From: Lachnospiraceae bacterium
Lineage (GTDB): Bacteria > Bacillota > Clostridia > Lachnospirales > Lachnospiraceae
Assembly: GCA_016288705.1 (NCBI GenBank)
Contig: JAEELB010000130.1
Location: 1 to 55,091 of the forward strand
Direction: 5' to 3'
DNA: 55,091 bases
Shown here: in pieces, positions 9,005 to 15,450 of the stretch
Layout of the letters: every line of letters begins with the position of its first letter
Position numbering within the stretch: position 1 is the stretch's first letter
The notes under the pieces: generated by a model
Told to the model about the DNA's origin: nothing
The model's input: only the letters and a program-made list of their open reading frames with translations
Database searches by the model: none
Position numbers and translations under genes: made by a program

Positions 9005-9034
9005 AAAAGGGGACGGAACAATCTCCGTCCCCTT
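9005..9034 (-). terminator. Terminator after sepF
   Basis: A perfect 9-bp stem (9009-9017 with 9024-9032) has a six-base loop. On the minus strand it is followed by TTTT (9008-9005), and on the far side two further A:T pairs extend it. It closes the P-loop/hlyD/yggS/sepF operon. Confidence 0.85.
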
Positions 9035-9093
9035 GATATCCCACATAAAAATTCCGGCCGTCACGGTTCACCGCGCCGTCCGATCGGGCCTTC

Positions 9094-9609
9094 TCAATGA
9101 AGCCCTCCGGACATGAGCGGACTGTCAATGGCCGAATTCACAAGCTCCTGGAAATCGCCGGAAATGTTCACCGAAGCGGGGGTCACTATGAAGATGTAAT
9201 GGCTGATCTTCTGAAGATTCCCGCCCATCGCATAACAGGAACCGGAGGTGAAATCGATTATCCTCTGAGCTATCTCCACATCCAGACCTTCGAGGTTCAG
9301 GACCACAGTCCTGTTCGCGAGAAGCGTATCCGTGATCTCCCTGGTCTCATCCACCGTGGTAGGCTTTATTACGCAGACCTCATTTCCGTCATTCCTTCCA
9401 CGGCCCTTGGAGCCCACAAATCTGGGCACGGCCCTTTTGCTTGCCGCCTCCGGCTGCTGAGATGCACCCGGATTCGGAGCGCTTTCCCTGTCCGATAACG
9501 CAGGTTTCCTGACGGGCTCGTCCATGCCGAGATCGCCCTCATCATCCAGCATTTCATCTTCGTCATCAGTCAGCTGAAAGATACCCATGAATTTGTCCAT
9601 AACGCCCAT
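9094..9609 (-). CDS. sepF: Cell division protein SepF
   Basis: FtsZ-bundling membrane anchor of the Gram-positive division ring. The 171-residue protein has a short amphipathic N-terminus (MGVMDKFMGIF), an acidic then Pro/Ala-rich linker (about 15-75), and the conserved C-terminal SepF domain with VVLNLEGLDVEIAQR and the GGNLQKIS turn. The frame is open to 9693, but the ATG at 9609 has GAGGAG about eight bases upstream. It follows yggS by about 20 bases, the usual yggS-sepF pairing of Firmicutes and Actinobacteria, and ends at a strong terminator. Confidence 0.95.
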   Translation of the reverse strand: MGVMDKFMGIFQLTDDEDEMLDDEGDLGMDEPVRKPALSDRESAPNPGASQQPEAASKRAVPRFVGSKGRGRNDGNEVCVIKPTTVDETREITDTLLANRTVVLNLEGLDVEIAQRIIDFTSGSCYAMGGNLQKISHYIFIVTPASVNISGDFQELVNSAIDSPLMSGGLH

Positions 9610-9629
9610 CTGAAACTCTCCTCTTGTAT

Positions 9630-10325
9630 TTATCTGCTGTAATCCCGCTCTCCAAAGATCCGTGTGCCCACACGTACCATGGTGGCGCCGCACTTTATCG
9701 CTTCGGGAAAATCATGGCTCATCCCCATGGAAAGTTCACACACACTTCCATTATCTATTTTTCTGTCCTTTATGTCAATATTTAATTCCCTCAGCCTGTC
9801 AAAATACCTTTCGCTTTCAGAGGGCTCGGAGCACACCGGAGGCACGCACATCAGGCCCTTCAGGGATATCCCCGGCAGTTTCGTGATCTCTTCTGCCAGA
9901 GACACCGTCTCCTCAGGGGCAGCGCCGCTCTTGGAATCCTCTTCTCCTATATTCACCTCTATCAGCACCGGCATGACTATCCCCTTTTTCACCGCCTCCT
10001 TGCTGATCTCCTGAGCCAGTTTCAGGGAATCGACACTGTGTATCATGCTCACTTTGTCTATGATCTGCCGGACCTTGTTACGCTGGAGGTGCCCTATCAT
10101 GTGCCATCTGATGTCGGAAGGAAGAAGGGGCGCTTTGCTCAGTATCTCCTGGACGTAATTCTCCCCGAAATCTCTCTGACCCGCATCATACGCTTCCCTG
10201 ATCAGATCTGCGCTCTTGGTCTTTGAGACTGCGATCAGCCTGACCGAAGACTCTTCCCTCCCCGCGTTCCTTTCTGCCAGACGGATCTCGGAAAGCACTT
10301 CATTCAGATTCTCTGCGACTCCCAT
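9630..10325 (-). CDS. YggS-family pyridoxal phosphate homeostasis protein
   Basis: PLP-binding protein (YggS/YlmE/PLPBP) with an alanine-racemase-like barrel and no known catalytic turnover; it buffers free PLP. The 231 residues contain the PLP lysine in LIAVSKTK, FGENYVQE, and a C-terminal LSMGMSHDFPEAI and RVGTRIFG. A TTG at 10334 overlaps the upstream stop, but the ATG at 10325 has GGGAG nine bases upstream and fits better. It sits directly before sepF, as in many Gram-positive genomes. Confidence 0.94.
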   Translation of the reverse strand: MGVAENLNEVLSEIRLAERNAGREESSVRLIAVSKTKSADLIREAYDAGQRDFGENYVQEILSKAPLLPSDIRWHMIGHLQRNKVRQIIDKVSMIHSVDSLKLAQEISKEAVKKGIVMPVLIEVNIGEEDSKSGAAPEETVSLAEEITKLPGISLKGLMCVPPVCSEPSESERYFDRLRELNIDIKDRKIDNGSVCELSMGMSHDFPEAIKCGATMVRVGTRIFGERDYSR

Positions 10326-10330
10326 ATCTG

Positions 10331-11719
10331 TCAACTCCCGTATACAAGGTCTTCGTCCTTTACCGAATCCGCATCCAGGACGATAAAGTCGTACTCCGAA
10401 AGACCGTATGTGGTGTTCGGCTTCACTATGGCGTAATCATCATTCTGCTCGATCACCGTGATCTCACGGAATTCCGCATAACCTTTATTGATATTGTAGA
10501 CGCCCGTAAGCCTGCCGGTCTCCGCAAGGGTCCAGGATTCGGCAGAATCGGGCTTCATTATCACGTCTCCCGTCTGCAATATGGTCTGATCCAAAAATAC
10601 CATATCGCCCTCGGCGCTGTAGACCGGCGCCTTTACGAACTCCACCGTCTCTTTGCCGCTGTCGTCGTATCTTTTCCTCATGACTCCGGTGACTCCCCCC
10701 GCGCCCTTTGTCATATAATCCGCAGGGATCTTGTAGAAGTCGTTTTCGACTATGGAGGAAACCGGGATCTTAAGCCCCTGCTCATTCTCTATGCCGAGCC
10801 TTATATTGATGAACCTGTCCGTGGCAAAGGTGATCATGGAGTTTGTAAAGTTCAATGACACGTAGACATTCCCGTCCGCATCGGTGTAGTCCCGCACCTC
10901 TCCCCAGGAACTGACGCCGTTCTTGAGGAATTCCACCTCCACGTACTCCTTCTCCAGCAGCCTGTCCGCGGTTTCCCTGTCAGCGCCGATCACCACCGAC
11001 CATCTCTCGCTTTCGCTGATCTTGTAGATGGGGTCTCCGGAGCTCACGATATCGTTGTTCTGGACTCTTTTCTTTTCGTAATCCTTTCCGCTCAGCAATT
11101 CGGGAGTCAGGGTCTCCATGGTCACATTCTCGTACCCGTCGGTAAAATAGGTGACGACTCCGGAATGCGGGGAATTCTCATAGTGGATAAGGGCTCCCCC
11201 CGCATCCGAGAGCATGGAAACATCCGAAAGCGTGCTCATGGTCTTTATTTCCATAAGGACGCCGTCCAGGCTGTATTTAAAATCATATACCGAGGAAAAT
11301 GAAGGCGCGGAAAACTGTTCGCTGAAATTCTTTATATCATCCTTGATGATCATCAGATCCTCTTCGGAATAATCCTTCGCATCCGCGGAGGATGCAGCCT
11401 CGGCGATGGTGCCCGTTTCGTCTATGGTACACACCAGATCCCCGGTGGCCGCATGGGTTCCCTCCCGGATGTAGTAATTGATATAACCGGAGCTCGATGC
11501 AGGGACGATGCTCTCATTCCTGAGAGCCAGCGCGGTATAGGTATTGACTGAGGAAAGCGAGCCGCTCCTGACTTCATAACCGCTGATATGCTTCGTCCTT
11601 GCGTAAGAAACAACAGCCGCCACGATCTCCACCAGGACCAGAGCGCAAATGATAATGCCCACGTTGATGTTCAGGGGCTTTTTGTACTGCAATACCCTGT
11701 TGTCTCTTCTTTTAGCCAT
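10331..11719 (-). CDS. HlyD-like membrane adaptor in the sepF operon
   Basis: A 462-residue protein with a basic cytoplasmic N-terminus, one membrane helix (about 20-40) and an extracytoplasmic region. That region has the biotinyl-lipoyl-like segment of HlyD/RND adaptors (about 75-110, with REGTHAATGDLVCTI) and a long C-terminal beta-rich part. No ABC exporter or outer-membrane partner is nearby. The gene is instead followed within a few bases by yggS and sepF, so a role at the division site or cell surface is more likely than classical type I secretion. That role is inference from neighbours only. Confidence 0.8.
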   Translation of the reverse strand: MAKRRDNRVLQYKKPLNINVGIIICALVLVEIVAAVVSYARTKHISGYEVRSGSLSSVNTYTALALRNESIVPASSSGYINYYIREGTHAATGDLVCTIDETGTIAEAASSADAKDYSEEDLMIIKDDIKNFSEQFSAPSFSSVYDFKYSLDGVLMEIKTMSTLSDVSMLSDAGGALIHYENSPHSGVVTYFTDGYENVTMETLTPELLSGKDYEKKRVQNNDIVSSGDPIYKISESERWSVVIGADRETADRLLEKEYVEVEFLKNGVSSWGEVRDYTDADGNVYVSLNFTNSMITFATDRFINIRLGIENEQGLKIPVSSIVENDFYKIPADYMTKGAGGVTGVMRKRYDDSGKETVEFVKAPVYSAEGDMVFLDQTILQTGDVIMKPDSAESWTLAETGRLTGVYNINKGYAEFREITVIEQNDDYAIVKPNTTYGLSEYDFIVLDADSVKDEDLVYGS

Positions 11720-11727
11720 CTTAAGTT

Positions 11728-12147
11728 TTAAAGAGAAATGATTATCTTTTCTCTCAGCTTTTCGCTGAGTTCTTTTTCATCCTTTGAGATATCTATGACG
11801 AAATCCACGCCCCACTTTTTCCCTATGTCCTCAAGCCTGAGGATCATGGGTTCGATCTGATCGTCGGAGGCCTGGGAAAGCTTCAGGATATTGTCGATGT
11901 ACATCTGTTCAAGATCGTGATCCTGAGAGATGATGCCGCTTACAAAGCCGGCGAATTCATCCGGATCCTTGAGTTCGAATTCCGATACGTCTATGAGCCT
12001 GATCCTGTTATTGAGCTCAAACATATGCTTTGTGCTTTTGTCGAGAAAGACTATGGATCCGTTGACTTTCTTCACCTCTGTATTCACCTTGTCGATCAGA
12101 TGTCTGGTCTTTCCCTTTCCTTTTTCTCCGGTAATAAGCATAACCAT
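11728..12147 (-). CDS. Small P-loop NTP-binding protein
   Basis: A 139-residue protein with a clear Walker A motif, GEKGKGKT (7-14), at the extreme N-terminus, and SIVFLD, which may form the next strand. The rest is charged and helical, without membrane segments. Some databases label similar proteins PilT-like, but no pilus gene is present and I would not transfer that function. The ATG at 12147 has GGAGG eight bases upstream. It is the first gene of the group that continues with the HlyD-like adaptor, yggS and sepF, separated by about 100 bases from the carboxypeptidase gene. Confidence 0.75.
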   Translation of the reverse strand: MVMLITGEKGKGKTRHLIDKVNTEVKKVNGSIVFLDKSTKHMFELNNRIRLIDVSEFELKDPDEFAGFVSGIISQDHDLEQMYIDNILKLSQASDDQIEPMILRLEDIGKKWGVDFVIDISKDEKELSEKLREKIIISL

Positions 12148-12250
12148 TGGCGTACCCTCCTTTTTTCCTTGTTGATGAGCTACGGTTCGTTTCTTTCCTT
12201 CAAAACACCTATCTATTCATTCTTCCGTATTCCGGTCTGTCTTAACCCCG

Positions 12251-13249
12251 TTATCCTCCGGACTGGCCCTGACCCTGTTCCAGAAGAGCCAGAAGCTCGT
12301 TCATCTGATGATAGAGCTCCGTCTCGTCGGCCGCATGCATCACTATGGCGACATATGGCGTCCCGAGAGAATTCTTTACATACAGCATGAGGCATCTGCC
12401 CGCCGCTGCCGTGGTCCCCGTTTTTCCGCCGATCACGTTCACGTTTCCCGGAGGCCTGACCTCTCCCTGGGTATAACCCACAGTGGACTTTATCTCCTTC
12501 TCCGCGGTGCTCCCGTCCCCCTTGGTGTAACTTGTGCTGTAGGTGCTGCAGCTTATGGTCTCGACGAAGGCGGGATAGTTCACTGCTTCCCTCATTATCA
12601 GATACAGGTCGTACGCCGTCACCTCATGTCCCTCCGCAGTGAGCCCGCTGGGGTTTACAAAGGTGCAGTTCGTGGCTCCGATCCTGAGCGCCTCCTGGTT
12701 CATCTGCTCAATGAAGGCCTCAACTGTGCCGGACACATTCTCGGCTATGAAAAGCGCAACGTCATTGTCGGACTCCATCAGGAGAAAATGAAGAGCCTGA
12801 TCCAGGGTCATCCTGTCTCCTGCGTTGATCCCCAGAAGCGTGGCGCCCTGTTCCTTTACGACTATATCCTCTCTCGCGGTCAGCATGGTCTCGGCGCTCA
12901 TGTTCCTGAGAGCCACCAGCGCCGTCATGACCTTTGTCAGCGAAGCGGGACTTCTGGTGTCATGCATATTGAGAGCATAGACCGTGTTGTCCTCGGACAT
13001 GGCCAAAAGACCGGCAGACTGATCGATCTTCATATCCTCTATAGCCGAGATGTTCACATCCCCGGTGACCACCGAAAGCCCGTCCGAAAACGGATCCGCC
13101 CTGCCTGTCAGATACACATCCCCCAGCGAGAAACGGGCGTTGTCGGTGTCCGGGTCAAAGGGAAAGGAAAAGCCCTTTCCGCATCCCGTAAACACAAATA
13201 AAGAAACCGACAAAAGCAGTGAAACGATAACGCTTTTATTTATATTCAC
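12251..13249 (-). CDS. D-alanyl-D-alanine carboxypeptidase, lipoprotein
   Basis: Penicillin-binding protein of the S11 (DacA/DacF) type that trims the terminal D-Ala from peptidoglycan stem peptides. The 332 residues start with a lipoprotein signal ending at Cys23 (FTGC). All three active-site motifs are present: S103-L-T-K106, S160-D-N162 and K276-T-G. The domain ends soon after KTG, so the usual C-terminal beta-domain and membrane anchor are lacking; the lipid anchor would replace them. It starts at a GTG overlapping the end of mgsA by 14 bases, so it belongs to the rod operon. Confidence 0.93.
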   Translation of the reverse strand: MNINKSVIVSLLLSVSLFVFTGCGKGFSFPFDPDTDNARFSLGDVYLTGRADPFSDGLSVVTGDVNISAIEDMKIDQSAGLLAMSEDNTVYALNMHDTRSPASLTKVMTALVALRNMSAETMLTAREDIVVKEQGATLLGINAGDRMTLDQALHFLLMESDNDVALFIAENVSGTVEAFIEQMNQEALRIGATNCTFVNPSGLTAEGHEVTAYDLYLIMREAVNYPAFVETISCSTYSTSYTKGDGSTAEKEIKSTVGYTQGEVRPPGNVNVIGGKTGTTAAAGRCLMLYVKNSLGTPYVAIVMHAADETELYHQMNELLALLEQGQGQSGG

Positions 13250-13628
13250 GCCACTCCATATCTCCTCTATCCAGCGATTTGATCAGAAGCTCCGCCGTGG
13301 CCAGATTCGTGGCACATGGTATATTGTGTATGTCACAGAGCCTCACGGTATCGGACAACTCCGGTTCGGGAAAACTCTTTTCCAGAGGATCCCTCAGGAA
13401 TATCAGCAGGTCTATCTCATTCTGCTCAATAAGGGCTCCAAGCTGCTGACCTCCCCCAAGGGCTCCGGAGAGCACCTTGTTCACGGTGAGACCGGAAGCC
13501 TCGCTCACAAGCCTGCCGGTGGTGCCGGTGGCATACAGCTCGTGCTTGGAAAGGATCCCCCTGTAGGCAATGCAGAAATTCTGCATAAGGCCTTTTCTCG
13601 CATCATTAGCGATCAATGCTATATTCAT
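13236..13628 (-). CDS. mgsA: Methylglyoxal synthase homologue lacking catalytic residues
   Basis: By family, MgsA turns dihydroxyacetone phosphate into methylglyoxal. This 130-residue copy has the fold and the phosphate-binding parts: Lys12, ATGTTG at 33-38, Ser54-Gly55. Aligned from memory with E. coli MgsA, the catalytic base Asp71 is Gly60 (GGGQQ instead of GGDQQ), His19 is Asn8, His98 is Pro87 and Asp101 is Glu90. Asp91 is kept as Asp80. It is probably a binding protein rather than an active synthase. The ATG at 13628 has GGAAGG five bases upstream. The gene overlaps rodA by 23 bases and the carboxypeptidase by 14, so expression is tightly coupled to the cell-wall operon. Confidence 0.88.
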   Translation of the reverse strand: MNIALIANDARKGLMQNFCIAYRGILSKHELYATGTTGRLVSEASGLTVNKVLSGALGGGQQLGALIEQNEIDLLIFLRDPLEKSFPEPELSDTVRLCDIHNIPCATNLATAELLIKSLDRGDMEWREYK

Positions 13629-14760
13629 CGCTGCCTTCCCTGTACATCCTCCCTGCCCGCTCTTCTTTTCCGACGCTCAGTACAAAGCCTGTGCCTATGA
13701 AAAGACTGTCAAGCGAGGTAAGACCATAACTCACAAAGGGGAGAGGAATGCCGGTATTCGGAAGCACCCCGGTGGTGACGCCTATGTTCATAAAGCCCTG
13801 GAAGGCTATCAGGGCGCCCATTCCCGCTCCTATGATCCGCCCCGCTATGTCACGGGATCTCATACCGATAATAATACATTCAAAAGAGATTAAAATCAAC
13901 AGCAACAAAACCGCAGATGTCCCCATGAAACCAAATTCCTCGCCTATGACGGCAAAAATAAAATCCGTCTGGGGCTGGGAAATGAAATTTCCGTTCTTGA
14001 CCGAGCTTATTTCATTATTTCTGTAGCCCTTCCCCGTGAGCTGGCCGGAGCCTATGGCTATGACGGAATTGGTCTGCTGATAGGCCACCGTGTCCTCGTA
14101 TTCCTCCGGGTATATCCATCCCAGTATCCTGTTTCTCTGATACTCCTTGATGATGGTCTGATCCGGCTGCATGATCATCGAAAAGAATATCATTGTAGCC
14201 GGGATCACTATGGCAAAGAACCCCAGCACCACCTTCCAGCTGACGCCTCCCACGAACATGATGGTCAGGAACAGCACCACAGTCATTATGCTGGTGGACA
14301 TATCCGGCTGCCTGTAGATCAGGTAGATCACGGGCAGAAAAAGGGCGACGCACAGGAAAATGTACAGGAACGTATTGAACCGTTCCATATGGGTCCTGAT
14401 AAACGCGGCGTAAAACAGGATCAGGGACAGCTTTGCTATCTCAGAGGGCTGGAACTGTATCCCGGCGATATTGATCCACCTCTGGGCGCCGCCGGAGGAA
14501 TGGCCCATGATGAGCACCAGGATCAGCAGCACCAGATTCCCGGCATAAATGATCCAGTAGGTCTTCAGGAGCACCGAATAATCCATGAGCGAAATGACGA
14601 TCATCAGGAAAACGCCTATGACAGTGCCCAGGATCTGCCTGCTCTGGAGAGACTCCTTTGCGGACCCCACGGCAAATATCCCGATAAGAGCCAGCATTAT
14701 CACATAGACGGCCAGTTTGAAATCAAAATCCGACAGTCTGTATCTGGATCTGTCAAACAT
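13606..14760 (-). CDS. rodA: RodA-type SEDS peptidoglycan glycosyltransferase
   Basis: Polymerises lipid II during side-wall elongation with its partner PBP2. The 384-residue SEDS protein has about ten membrane helices, the FQPSEIAKLS motif, the catalytic Asp in QTDFIFAVIGEEFG, and the C-terminal GIPLPFVSYG. RodA rather than FtsW or SpoVE is inferred from its place two genes downstream of the PBP2 gene and the mre genes. It starts one base after minC and overlaps mgsA. Confidence 0.95.
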   Translation of the reverse strand: MFDRSRYRLSDFDFKLAVYVIMLALIGIFAVGSAKESLQSRQILGTVIGVFLMIVISLMDYSVLLKTYWIIYAGNLVLLILVLIMGHSSGGAQRWINIAGIQFQPSEIAKLSLILFYAAFIRTHMERFNTFLYIFLCVALFLPVIYLIYRQPDMSTSIMTVVLFLTIMFVGGVSWKVVLGFFAIVIPATMIFFSMIMQPDQTIIKEYQRNRILGWIYPEEYEDTVAYQQTNSVIAIGSGQLTGKGYRNNEISSVKNGNFISQPQTDFIFAVIGEEFGFMGTSAVLLLLILISFECIIIGMRSRDIAGRIIGAGMGALIAFQGFMNIGVTTGVLPNTGIPLPFVSYGLTSLDSLFIGTGFVLSVGKEERAGRMYREGSDEYSIDR

Positions 14761-14761
14761 C

Positions 14762-15448
14762 TCAGTCCGCCTCTCCCAGAGTGTCGAACATCTGCCTCGT
14801 CATGGGAGACACTATTATCCTGTCCCCTATGCCGGCCCGGGCTATCTTTCCGCCCTTCTGCTTTCCGAAGCCGAACCCCAGGCCCGTCTCTTTCCCCGGT
14901 CTGTAAATGATCCCCGAAATGTCCAGATGCTCGGGGGAAAATGTAAGGGCGACGACCTTGTGGTCCTTCTGCATATCGTTCCCTGCGCTGACATAGCCCA
15001 TAAGAGCGCCAAAGCAGTACAGATCGCCATCCGTCACTATGCTGGCTCCCTTTTCCACATCTCCGAGGACCACCAGAGACCTGTCCGACGTAACCTTTTC
15101 ACCGCAGGTTACGCTTTTATGCCTTATGTCCGCCGTGAGGAAGGAGTCCCTCATCCGTTCATAATCGGCCCTCTCAAGAGCTCTGTCAAAGACCGCGATC
15201 CTTTCATCATCGAGCCCGGCCACGCATCTGATCCTGAGCCTGCTGTTGTCTTCGATGACCCTCACCAGTTCGAACTCCTCGTCGAGAGAAAGCTCCCTGC
15301 CGGCAAATGAGACCGCGATCTGCTCCTCGCCGAAGAAACCGGCGTTGTCCCTGAACTTGGCTGCCACATCTTCCATAACGCTCTCGAAGGAGCCCTCAGG
15401 GCTTGTTTTGATGACCAGTCCGTTTCTGTAGCTTTTAAGCTCTACCAT
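14762..15448 (-). CDS. minC: Septum site-determining protein MinC, without minD or minE
   Basis: Inhibitor of FtsZ assembly away from mid-cell. The 228 residues consist of an N-terminal FtsZ-interacting domain (about 1-95), a C-terminal beta-helix domain (about 105-185, with LVVLGDV and GALMG), and a Gly/Lys-rich tail. The RSGQ motif that contacts MinD in other MinC proteins aligns without gaps to TCGE (114-117). minD and minE, often next to minC in Clostridia, are absent here; rodA follows after one base. The ATG at 15448 has GGAG upstream and sits two bases after the mrdA stop. Confidence 0.9.
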   Translation of the reverse strand: MVELKSYRNGLVIKTSPEGSFESVMEDVAAKFRDNAGFFGEEQIAVSFAGRELSLDEEFELVRVIEDNSRLRIRCVAGLDDERIAVFDRALERADYERMRDSFLTADIRHKSVTCGEKVTSDRSLVVLGDVEKGASIVTDGDLYCFGALMGYVSAGNDMQKDHKVVALTFSPEHLDISGIIYRPGKETGLGFGFGKQKGGKIARAGIGDRIIVSPMTRQMFDTLGEAD

Positions 15449-15450
15449 TA

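Noticed and set aside
10331-11719. HlyD-like gene as part of a type I secretion system
   Set aside because: No ABC transporter or outer-membrane gene is near, and the gene belongs to the sepF operon.
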